Below the pieces are notes generated by a model. It did no database searches. It was not told the DNA's origin and worked only from the letters and a program-made list of their open reading frames with translations. Positions 12,213 to 22,773 of a stretch of DNA of 64,000 nucleotides are shown one piece after another. This DNA is from Spongilla lacustris (taxonomy: Eukaryota > Porifera > Demospongiae > Spongillida > Spongillidae). A program made the position numbers and the translations under genes. Location: positions 8,016,138 through 8,080,137 of the forward strand of contig OX442424.1 of NCBI GenBank assembly GCA_949361645.1. Direction: 5' to 3'. The stretch's first letter is position 1, and each line of letters begins with the position of its first letter.

Positions 12213-12484
12213 GTGAGTGACCAATGGCAATGCATGCTCTTTTTTATTGTTGCGGTTACGTTAATTATATACTTTTGAAAAACGATCCATGCTCCCCAAA
12301 GCATGTAGGTTATAGATGTGAAATGCAGATGTGTGTGTGTGCAAACATAACTGACATTCGCGCTGTTCTGTGCCAGATCACATGGTCTTAGGTCTCTGTG
12401 CTGGACCATGTGTATCAGGTCTCTAGACCATACCATACGTCACCATACCATACATCACTGTACCGTACACTGTATTTACCATAT

Positions 12485-12992
12485 ATCTCAGAGCCAGACC
12501 ACATGTCTCAGGTTTAGGCCGCAGTACCAGACCACATGTCTCAAGTTTAGGTCTCAGTACCAGACCTCATGTATCAAGTTTAGGTCTCAGTACCAGACCA
12601 CATGTCTCAGGTTTAGGTCTCAGTACCAGACCACATTATCAAGTTTAGGTCTCAGTACCAGACCACATGTCTCAGGTTTAGGTCTCAGTACCAGACCACA
12701 TGTATTAAGTTTAGGTCTCAGTACCAGACCACATGTCACATGTCTCAGGTTTAGGTCTCAGTACCAGACCACATGTCACATGTCTCAGGTTTAGGTCTCA
12801 GTACCAGACCACATGTCTCAAGTTTAGGTCTCAGTACCAGACCACCTGTCACATGTCTCAGATTTAGGTCTCAGTACCAGACCACATGTCACATGTCTCA
12901 GGTTTAGGTCTCAGTACCAGACCACACGTCTCAGGTTTAGGTCTCAGTACCAGACCACACGTCTCAGGTTTAGGTCTCAGTACCAGACCTCA
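12485..12992 (+). repeat. 31-33-bp minisatellite in the first KYAT intron
   Basis: About 16 copies of CAGGTTTAGGTCTCAGTACC + AGACCACATGTCT between the candidate 5' exon and exon 13,102. Confidence 0.93.
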
Positions 12993-13101
12993 GTTTCCAC
13001 ATTGCTGGTGCCCCTCATTAGGCTAGGAAGAATTGGTACCATATAGCTAAGTAATGTGCTAAGACCTCACTAAGTGTCAGCTGATGGTCTCACCTGTACA
13101 G

Positions 13102-13163
13102 CCGTCAAACTCACTAGAAGGCCTGGACAAGAATGTGTGGTAGGTGGTGTGTGTGTATGTGTG

Positions 13164-13217
<54 letters not shown>

Positions 13218-16200
13218 TGTGTGTGTGTGAGTGTGCATTTGTGTGTGTGTGTGTGTGTATGTGTGTTGTGTGTGTGTGTGGGGGGGGTGTGTTGTGTTTG
13301 TGTGTGGGGGGGGGGGTGTGTGTGGTACTTGTACAGTTAAGGCTCAGTACCCGGAGGATGTGGTAGCTGGAAAAGCTAATGTGTGTATTGTGTGTTGGTA
13401 GATGTGATGCTTCCTCATCCTTATACAGGATCAGTACAACAAAAGACTAGTTATATAACCAGCAATATAACCAGCAATATAACCAGCAATACAACCAGTC
13501 CATATAGTGACCATGTGCAGGATGTCCACATGAGGAAACCACACCCAGCCTTAGACCTACATGTTATCAATAACTCGTTTCGATAGGGCGTGTTGACCAT
13601 GCTGTGCTTTCAAAAAGGAACCAAGCAGGCAAGAGTTAAAGCAATGAATCAAAGTGATTCTTTATTTATTTAGAGATAGACAAACATACACAAATGTACG
13701 ATCCTTGGTAGAAGTATGAATGTCATGTGATGTACAGTCACGTAGCTGTACTATGCAGCGTATAGCTACACCTTGTGTTTAAAAGGGACAGGAATGTGAT
13801 TGTACTTGTGCATGTATTCATTGATCATATGCAGTTTATGTCGTACTATTAAAGGGCTACTGGTTTATTTACTGATACCGCCTAATGCTTTGCAGCTGTG
13901 CTGAGGATTGGTTATAGCCTGTGGTGTCACCCACAAATACACCTGTTGTGCATCAGATGGGTGTGGTATCCTGTGGTGGGTGTGGTATCCTGTGGTGGAT
14001 GTTAACTTTCACAAATTATGTCACATTTTTGATGGAGTTTGGTTGTCTCAGATCACAAATGGTTACTCATAATCAAGCGATCGATTATTGACACAAACTA
14101 CATGCTAGTTTACATTATGATGTCATTTGTGAATGGATCCATATCCTGTGATGGGTGTGGCATACCTCACAATGGTAGGGGTTTTTGTAATGGGTGCGGT
14201 TTCTTCTTCCTCCACTAAGGGTGGAGTTCACGGCTCTAGCGGCTCAGACCAAAGCAGTCAACCTTGGGCAGGTAAGGGCAACCTTGGGCAGGTAAGGGCA
14301 ACCTTGGGCAGGTAAGGGCAACCTTGGGCAGGTAAGGGCAACCTTGGGCAGGTAAGGGCAACCTTGGGCAGGTAAGGGCAACCTTGGGCAGGTAAGGGCA
14401 ACCTTGGGCAGGTAAAGGCAACTTTGGGCAGACAAGGGCAACCTTAGGCTAGTAAGGGCAACTTTGGGCAGATAAGGGCAACCTTGGGCTTGTAAGGGCA
14501 ACCTTAGGCAGGTAAGGGCAACCTTGGACAGGTAAGGGCAACCTTGGGCAGGTAAGGGCAACCTTGGGCTTGTAAGGGCAACCTAAGGGCAACCTTGGGC
14601 AGGTAAGGGCAACCTTGGGCAGGTAGGGGCAACCTTGGGCAGGTAAGGGCAACCTTGGGCAGGTAAGGGCAACCTTGGGCAGGTAAGGGCAACCTTGGGC
14701 AGGTAAGGGCAACCTTGGGCAGGTAAGGGCAACCTTGGGCAACCTTGGGCAGGTAAGGGCAACCTTGGGCAACCTTGGGCAGGTAAGGGCAACCTTGGGC
14801 AGGTAAGGGCAACCTTGGGCAACCTTGGGCAGGTAAGGGCAACCTTGGGCAGGTAAGGGCAACCTCGGGCTTGTAAGGGCAACCTTGGGCAGGTAAGGGC
14901 AACTTTGGGCAGGTAAGGGCAACTTTGGGCAGGTAAGGGCAACTTTGGGCAGATAAGGGCAACTTTGGGCAGGTACATGTAAGGGCAACCTTGGGCTGGT
15001 AAGGGCAACCTAAGGGCAACCTTGGGCAGGTAAGGGCAACCTTGGGCAGGTAAGGGCAACCTTGGGCAGGTAAGGGCAACCTTGGGCAGGTAAGGGCAAC
15101 CTTGGGCAGGTAAGGGCAACCTTGGGCAGGTAAGGGCAACCTTGGGCAGGTAAGGGCAACCTTGGGCAGGTAAGGGCAATTTTGGGCAGATAAGGGCAAC
15201 CTTGAGCAGGTAGGGGCAACTTTGGGCAGATAAGGGCAACCTTGGGCAGGTAAGGGCAACTTTGGGCAGATAAGGGCAACCTTGAGCAGGTAAGGGCAAC
15301 TTTGGGCAGATAAGGGCAACCTTGAGCAGGTAAGGGCAACTTTGGGCAGATAAGGGCAACCTTGAGCAGGTAAAGGCAACTTTGGGCAGATAAGGGCAAC
15401 CCATGTCTCTCCAATTCCTTGACTTCTCGTCCTGCAGGGCTTCCCTGACTTCAGCCCTCCCAAATCCCTACTCAATGCCCTGGCAGAGGTCAATACTAGA
15501 GCCAGTGCTCACCAATACACACGTAGTCAGGTAGGTGAGATCATTCTATGGGACCTCCCCCCTTCTGTCTCATTTACCTATTCTCTTTCCCTCATCCTTC
15601 TCACCCCCCCTTCCTTTCTAAGGGCCATCCCAAGCTCGTAAAGGCTTTGGCCAAGCTCTACGGCACATTGATGGGCAGAGAGATAGACCCATTAAAGGAG
15701 GTGTGGATGTGTGTGTTGTTGTGCTTGCATGTGCAATATAATTCAAGAAGAGCGATATGTGTCAACGTATCCTCTCATCCATCCTTACCTCCTCCCCATC
15801 TTGCCTTCTTTCCTTCTTTCCTCCTCCTCAATCCCTTCTCCTCCACATTCCTCTCTCTGCCCTCCTCCCCCGTCCCTTCTCCTCTGAAGGTCATCATCAC
15901 TCATGGTGCCTACACAGCACTCTCACATGCTACGCGTGCATTTCTGAATCCTGGGGATGAGGTATCTTATGTTGGTGGTAACATTGTGTTTGCATGACTG
16001 CCATGTTGGTACTGCATAGCAAGGTCACATCATTGTCACATGACTGCCATGTTGGTACTGCATAGCAAGGTCACATCATTGTCACATGACTGCCATGTTG
16101 GTACTGCATAGCAAGGTCACATCATTGTCACATGACTGCCATGTTGGTACTGCATAGCAAGGTCACATCATTGTCACATGACTGCCATGTTGGTACTGCA

Positions 16201-19200
16201 TAGCAAGGTCACATCATTGTCACATGACTGCCATGTTGGTACTGCATAGCAAGGTCACATCATTGTCACATGACTGCCATGTTGGTACTGCATAGCAAGG
16301 TCACATCATTGTCACATGACTGCCATGTTGGTACTGCATAGCAAGGTCACATCATTGTCACATGACTGCCATGTTGGTACTGCATAGCAAGGTCACATCA
16401 TTGTCACATGACTGTCACATGACTGCCATGTTGGTACTCCATAGCAAGGTCACATCATTTCCTCACATTGTCACATGACTGTCACATTCCCATAATCACT
16501 GTTGTGAAGTCGAGCTCCCATTCCACAGGTCATAGTTCTGGAACCATTCTTTGACTGTTATGCACCAATGGCCAAGATTGTGCGTTCAAACGTTCGCTAC
16601 GTTCCGCTGAGACCAGTTGAGTTTTAATACCAACAATCTATGTGATACTTTGAGTTAATACCACCAATCCATGTGATATGAGTGTGTATTGTGTGAAGAC
16701 ACAGAAGTAGTAGTTGGGGGGGGGGGGGGGGGGAGGAGGGAGAGGTACGGGGAGGAGGGGGGACCATGTATGTACCTTTACTATTCTCCATTCTCCTCCC
16801 CTTACCTTCTCTTCCTTCCCTCCTCCCCTTACCTTCTCTTCCTTCCCTCCTCCCCTTACCTTCTCTTCCCTCCTCCCCTCCCCTTACGTTCTCTTCCTTC
16901 CCTCCTTCCCTCCTCCCCTTACCTTCTCTTCCTTCCCTCCTCCCTTCCCTCCTCCCCTTACCTTCTCTTCCTTCCCTCCTCCCATCCCTCCTCCCCTTAC
17001 CTTCTCTCCCTTCCCTCCTCCCCTTACCTTCTCTTCCTTCCCTCCTCCCCTCCCCTTACCATCTCTCCCTTCCCTCCTCCCCTTACCTTCTCTTCCTTCC
17101 CTCCTCCCCTCCCCTTACCTTCTCTCCCTTCCCTCCTCCCCTTACCTTCTCTTCCTTCCCTCCTCCCTCCTCCCCTTCTCTTCCTTCTCTCCTCCCCTCC
17201 TCCCCTTACCTTCCCTCCTCCCCTCCTCCCCTTACCTTCCCTCCTCCCTTCTCTTCCTTCCCTCCTCCTCCCCTTACCTTCCCTCCTCCTCCCCTTCTCT
17301 CCTTCCCTTGCCTACAGCAAGGTGCTCACCCTGGGTCCTCCAGGGACTATGTGCTGGACCCACAGGAGCTCAGGGCAGCATTTTCAGACAAGACAAAGAT
17401 AATAATCATTAATAATCCCAATAACCCTCTTGGCAAGGTAAGGTGATGGGGAGGAGGAAGACGTAATGGGGAGGAGGTGTGAGCATACACCACCTGCAGG
17501 TGTACACGAGAGATGAGTTGGAACAGATAGCCAGTCTGTGCAGGGAGTTTGATGTCCTGTGTGTCAGTGATGAAGTGTACGAGTGGCTGGTCTATGACGG
17601 ACTGGAGCACATCAGGATGGGTATGAAGGGATGGGAGGGGCCACCTCAAGATGGGAGGGGTCACCTCAAGATGGGAGGGGCCACCTCAAGATGGGAGGGG
17701 CCACCTCAAGATGGGAGGGGCCACCTCAAGATGGGAGGGGCACACCTCAGGATGAGAGGGGCCACCTCAAGATGGGAGGGGCACACCTCAGGATGGGAGG
17801 GGCCACCTCAAGATGGGAGGGGCCACCTCAAGATGGGAGGGGCGCACCTCAAGATGGGTATGAATATACATGTACATATTCACCTCTCTGGTCCCCAGCC
17901 ACGCTTCCTGGCATGTGGGAGAGAACACTGACCATTGGAAGTGCTGGGAAAACATTTAGCGCTACAGGGTGGAAGGTGAGTGTGCACATGTGTGGGGGGG
18001 GAGGTAGGTGGGTATGTGTATGTGGGTGTAGGCGGGGGGGAGGTACATGTAGGTGGGTATGTGTGTGTGGGTGTAGGCAGGGGGAGGTAGGTGGGTATGT
18101 GTATGTGGGTGTAGGCAGGGGAGTAGGTGGGTATGTGTGTGTGGTTGTAGGCGGGGGGAGTAGGTGGGTATGTGTATGTGGGTGTGTATGTATGTATGTA
18201 TGTATGTGTGTGTATGTCCATGTGTGTGTGGTCATAAGTGTTTGCTTTGAGTTCTGCCTGCTTTTCCCCCCACTCAGACAGGCTGGGTCCTTGGTCCTGA
18301 GAACTTGATAACTCCCTTACAGGTGGTAAATGCAGCTAGTGGCTATACCATGATCACTCCTCTTCAGGTGAGCCACCCCATGTTGTATGTAGATGTATAG
18401 CCACCCCATGTTGTATGTAGATGTATAGCCACCCCATGTTGTATGTAGATGTATAGCCACCCCATGTTGTATGTAGATGTATAGCCACCCCATGTTGTAT
18501 GTAGATGTATAGCCACCCTGTGTTGTATGTAGATGTATAGCCACCCCATGTTGTATGTAGATGTATAGCCACCCTGTGTTGTATGTAGATGTATAGCCAC
18601 CCTGTGTTGTATGTAGATGTATAGCCACCCTGTGTTGTATGTAGATGTATAGCCACCCTGTGTTGTATGTAGATGTATAGCCACCCTGTGTTGTATGTAG
18701 ATGTATAGCCACCCTGTGTTGTATGTAGATGTATAGCCACCCTGTGTTGTATGTAGATGTATAGCCACCCTGTGTTGTATGTAGATGTATAGCCACCCTG
18801 TGTTGTATGTAGATGTATGGATGTGCAAGTGGTATGACAAAATGCAGATTCTCCATGCAATCACACATGCCTTCATCCAACGTTCTATCATGATATCGTG
18901 AAGAGAAGTTGTTTTATAATTTAAATTTTACATTGTACAAACCTACTTCAACATGTATGGATTCTTACCAATGTTGAGTAACAATTTAGAGTGGGGGGAG
19001 AGGGAGGGAAGGGAGAGGGAGGGAAGGGAGAGGGAGGGAAGGGAGAGGGAGGGAAGGGAGAGGGAGGGAAGGGAGAGGGAGGCATACCTCAATTAAATTT
19101 AGCATGTGATACTCATGATATCCTGAATATGTATCCCTACAGTACACAACATGTACCCCTACAGTATTACATGTATGTACCCATGTATGTACCCCTACAG

Positions 19201-22192
19201 TATACATGTAGGTACCCCTACAGTATACATGTATGTACCCCTACAGTATACATGTATATACCACTGCAGTATATACGTACCTACAGTGTACATGTATGTA
19301 CCCCTACAGTATACATGTATGTACCACTACAGTATACATGTATGTACCACTACAGTATACATGTATGTACCACTACAGTATATATGTATATCATAGTGTT
19401 CTATCGCTGCAGCCTGCAGTTGCTATTGGCTACCTCCCTCCCCCATATAGGAAGCTCTAGCTGAGGCATTTGATGTGGAAATAGCCAAGCTTAGGACACC
19501 AGACTGCTACTTTGCAGAGCTGCCCCGCCTCCTGCACAGGAAGCGTGATGAGGTGTTGGCTGTCCTGAGGGAGGTGGGGTTTGATCCCATCGTGCCTGAT
19601 GGAGGGTACTTTGTCATGGCCGATGTCTCCAAATTTAGTAAGTGGAAAAAATAGAAGGTACGTGTGCAATGGTTTACAAGGTATGTGTACAATGGTTTAC
19701 AAGGTATGTGTACAATGGTTTACAAGGTATGTGTGCAATGGTTTACAAGGTATGTGTGCAATGGTTTACAAGTACGTGTACAATGGTTTACAAGGTACGT
19801 GTGCAATGGTTTACAAGGTACATGTACAATGGTTTACAAGGTACATGTACAATGGTTTACAAGGTACATGTACAATGGTTTACAAGTTACGTGTGCAATG
19901 GTTTACAAGGTACATGTACAATGGTGTACAAGGTACGCGTACAATGGTTTACAAGTACGGGGGGGGGGGGGGGGGGCCATACTTAACACACACCTGCTAC
20001 CTCCCATACTTAACACACACCTGCTACCCCCATAACAACACCTGCTACCCCCATAACAACACCTGCTACCCCCCATACTTAACACACACCTGCTACCTCC
20101 ATACTTAACACACACCTGCTACCTCCCATACTTAACACTTGCAGATGTAGAATTCAACAACACAGATGAAGCGTATGACTTCCAATTTGTAAAGTGGATG
20201 ACGAAAGTGAAGGTATTTGACATCCAGTAAATGTTTGTGAAAACGTATGAACTGCTTTTAAAACAACTTTACTTGGCACCATCTTTATGTCTAGTGTGAA
20301 GTACATGCATGGTGTGTGGTATGGATGGTGTGGTGTGGTGTAAATGTGTTCTGTGTGGTGTACATGTGTACTGTGTGGTGTACATGTGTACTGTGTGGTG
20401 TACATATGTACTGTGTGGTGTACATGTGTACTGTGTGGTGTACATGTGTTCTGTGTGGTGTACATGTGTTCTGTGTGGTGTACATGTGTACTGTGTGGTG
20501 TACATGTGTACTGTGTGGTGTACATGTGTACTGTGTGGTGTACATGTGTACTGTGTGGTGTACATGTGTACTGTGTGGTGTACATGTGTACTGTGTGGTG
20601 TACATGTGTACTGTGTGGTGTACATGTGTACTGTGTGGTGTACATGTGTACTGTGTGGTGTACATGTGTACTGTGTGGTGTACATGTGTACTGTGTGGTG
20701 TACATGTGTACTGTGTGGTGTGTACATATCACAATATACACATGTACCATCCATAATACCTTCCTTGTCAGGGTGTGGCAGCCATACCCCCCACTGCCTT
20801 CTACAGTCAGGAGCACAGTCACCTCTCAGGCAAGCTAGTGCGCTTCTGCTTCTGCAAGGTTAGCGCACCAACCAAGGAGGCGAATAGTTAGTGCACCAGC
20901 CAAGGAGGCGAATAGTTAGCTGCCCTCTGCATCCATCTAGTGAATTAAGCTTGTTTTGGCCAGCCTACTCCTTCCTCTAATCCAGGCATATCTTTTCCAA
21001 TTAAAAAAAAGTTATTCTGTATTGACCATTGCTGTTACAGTGATGTATGAACTGTAGTGACTGTAGTGGCCATGGCTGTAACCATTGCTGTTACAGTGGT
21101 GTAGGAACTGTAGTGACCATAGCAGCTACATGTATGGCTGTGACCATTGCTGCACTTAGCACTTGTGGTGGTAAAAGCATGTGCATGCAACATTAGCTAG
21201 CTATCGTTCATTCAGCAGTCAAATGTGATCACATGACCAGATGTGATCACATGACCAGATGGTTTTATTTTTAGAAGTACAATTTCCAGTGAGAGCTCAC
21301 CAACCTTGAGCATTTGCGTTAAGCTTAGGAAGGAAGGAGGTGGTGCCTTGGAAGGAGGTGGTGCCTTGGAAGGAGGTGGTGCCTTGGAATGAGGTGGTGC
21401 CTTGGAAGGATGTCACAGTGAAATTTGGCATACAATGTACAGCAACAAATTCTTGTCCACTAAGATACCTCATTAGTCATACACCGATTGCATTTTATGT
21501 GCACCTGTAACTGATTAATGTTGTTACTGTTACATTCAGCTGGGACAGAGCCCCAGACCCTGCTCCTGCACCTCATTACATCATCTTAGCCACTCCCACT
21601 TTTATCACCTTCCTACACCTCACTGTAGTGCATTGCACTTTCAAGATACTAGTGGAGAAGCACCAGTGACATTATTACCTGATAACATGTGACCTTATTG
21701 CTTGGTAACATGGCCTTATTGCCTGGTAACATGGCCTTATTGCCTGGTAACATGACCTTATTGCAACATGACCTCCTTATTGCCTGGTAACATGACCTTA
21801 TTGCCTGGTAATATGACCTTCTTGCCTGGTAACATGACCTTATTGCCTGGTAACATGACCTTATTGCCTGATAACATGACCTTATTGCCTGGTAACATGA
21901 CCTTATTGCCTGGTAACATGACCTTATTGCCTGGTAACATGACCTTATTGCCTGGTAACATGACCTTATTGCCTGGTAACATGACCTTATTGTCTGGTAA
22001 CATGACCTTATTGCCTGGTAACATGACCTTATTACCTGGTAACATGACCTTATTGCTTGGTAACATGAATTTGCCTGGTATCATGTGACCTTATTGCCTG
22101 GTATCATGTGACCTACTCTCACTCCAAAGGATGACAGCACACTTCAGGCTGCCTACAAGCGACTAAGGGAGTGGGCACAGGAGAAGAGATGA
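13102..22192 (+). CDS. KYAT3: Kynurenine--oxoglutarate transaminase (KYAT1/KYAT3-type), PLP class I aminotransferase
   Basis: PLP enzyme that transaminates kynurenine to kynurenic acid and can cleave cysteine S-conjugates. Exons: 13102-13139, 14220-14271, 15438-15530, 15623-15700, 15890-15961, 16529-16615, 17318-17437, 17500-17620, 17899-17975, 18278-18367, 19451-19637, 20145-20212, 20772-20858, 22130-22192 (TGA at 22,190). All 14 agree in phase. Motifs in order: [50 protein letters not shown] (Asp/Tyr contacting PLP), [15 protein letters not shown] (the Lys forms the Schiff base), [19 protein letters not shown] and VRFCF (Arg binding the substrate carboxylate). The first coding exon is unresolved; exon 13102 starts in phase 0, so upstream coding is expected. 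The PLP-site wording is closest to KYAT1, the C-terminus to KYAT3; one ancestral copy would explain both. Nearly every intron carries a tandem array. Confidence 0.93.
13140..13320 (+). repeat. (GT)n tract starting at a KYAT donor
   Basis: The donor ATGTGTG|GTAGGTGG passes without a break into GT and G-rich microsatellite. Confidence 0.92.
14259..15400 (+). repeat. 20-bp minisatellite built from the KYAT exon-intron boundary
   Basis: Unit CAACCTTGGGCAGGTAAGGG equals the last 13 bases of exon 14220-14271 plus the first 7 intron bases. It is repeated about 55 times, first perfectly and then with variants such as TTTGGGCAGATAAGGG. Confidence 0.97.
15993..16432 (+). repeat. 46-bp minisatellite in KYAT intron
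   Basis: Nine almost identical copies beginning CATGACTGCCATGTTGGTAC, about 30 bp after the donor GATGAG|GTATCT. Very low divergence suggests recent amplification. Confidence 0.95.
16785..17308 (+). repeat. Pyrimidine-rich minisatellite before a KYAT acceptor
   Basis: CCTTCCCTCCTCCCCTTACC-type units with nested variants run into TTGCCTACAG at 17,317. A poly-G run at 16,716-16,732 precedes them. Confidence 0.95.
17626..17866 (+). repeat. 20-bp minisatellite flanked by donor copies
   Basis: About 12 copies of CACCTCAAGATGGGAGGGGC. The true boundary is CATCAGGATGG|GTATGAA, and the last unit reads CTCAAGATGGGTATGAA, again a complete donor. Confidence 0.95.
17976..18228 (+). repeat. G/T-rich repeat starting at a KYAT donor
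   Basis: GTGGGTATGTGTATGTGGGT units with G runs from the donor GGAAG|GTGAGT to about 18,228. Confidence 0.9.
18370..18818 (+). repeat. 28-bp minisatellite starting at a KYAT donor
   Basis: Sixteen copies of AGCCACCCCATGTTGTATGT + AGATGTAT. The first overlaps the donor CTTCAG|GTGAGCCACCCC. Early copies carry CCCATG, later ones CCTGTG, in blocks. Confidence 0.96.
18993..19082 (+). repeat. 18-bp purine repeat
   Basis: Five copies of GAGAGGGAGGGAAGG-type units in the same KYAT intron as the 28-bp array. Confidence 0.9.
19130..19392 (+). repeat. 23-bp repeat before a KYAT acceptor
   Basis: About eleven copies of CCCTACAGTATACATGTATG; each contains CCTACAG, acceptor-like. Confidence 0.92.
19655..20135 (+). 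repeat. Two arrays in the KYAT intron after exon 19451-19637
   Basis: First, about 14 copies of CAATGGTTTACAAGGTAYGTG, each with a donor-like AAG|GTATGTG or GTACGTG. Then, after a poly-G run, CTTAACACACACCTGCTACC units up to the next acceptor. Confidence 0.93.
20338..20725 (+). repeat. 20-bp minisatellite in KYAT intron
   Basis: About 19 copies of TGTGGTGTACATGTGTACTG, nearly uniform. Confidence 0.95.
20859..20917 (+). repeat. 28-bp direct repeat beginning exactly at a KYAT donor
   Basis: Two copies of GTTAGYGCACCARCCAAGGA + GGCGAATA. The first starts at intron base 1, and a third GTTAGC starts at once after the second. Confidence 0.93.
21700..22112 (+). repeat. 21-bp minisatellite before the last KYAT exon
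   Basis: About 18 copies of TTATTGCCTGGTAACATGAC, ending about 20 bp from the acceptor CACTCCAAAG. A shorter 19-bp repeat (GGAAGGAGGTGGTGCCTT) lies at 21,335-21,415. Confidence 0.94.
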
Positions 22193-22497
22193 GACAGGTG
22201 TGGAGTGCGGAGAATAGAAACTGAGAATTTAGGTGAACTCCATATTGTGTACAGCTTGTGGTTTGTGTGTGAATAGTGAGCTCTTGCACAGTTTCCAAGT
22301 GCTAAAGTGGTGAACAATTGGTTGATCGACAAATCAAATGTACTCATGGGCACTAATTTACAATTCAATACATCTTGGCTCTGATGACATGCAGACTTTG
22401 TCAGCCTCCACTATAGCCACACAATCAATGCATGCCTTGGTATGTTTAATATGTACATGTACATGGCCAGCATTGTATTGTACCATCACCACTGTGT

Positions 22498-22570
22498 GTG
22501 TGTATGTGTTCATGTGTGTACGTTGTATGTGTGTACGTTTTATGTGTCACGTGTGTACATGTGTACATGT

Positions 22571-22632
<62 letters not shown>
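22498..22632. repeat. (GT)n microsatellite between KYAT and SIDT
   Basis: Long GT run in the 3' intergenic region of the convergent KYAT and SIDT genes. Confidence 0.92.
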
Positions 22633-22638
<6 letters not shown>

Positions 22639-22773
22639 AAACTCTGGTTTGACCAAACAGCAGAATTACACAGGTCTGTTAATCTTTCCTCCATGAGCCC
22701 AAAGCACATGTGAGGTACACCAATATTAAGAATGTGCACAGGTTTCTCACTATATCTTAGCTACCCTTGACGA

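Noticed and set aside
13337..13362. Mini-exon encoding LRLSTRRMW as the KYAT N-terminus
   Set aside because: It fits phase, but exon 13,102-13,139 encodes LEGLDKNVW, a far better family match with the same phase.
14236..15493. ORFs up to 329 residues of repeated [10 protein letters not shown] type on the minus strand
   Set aside because: Antisense translation of the KYAT donor array; 20 bp x 3 gives repeats in all frames.
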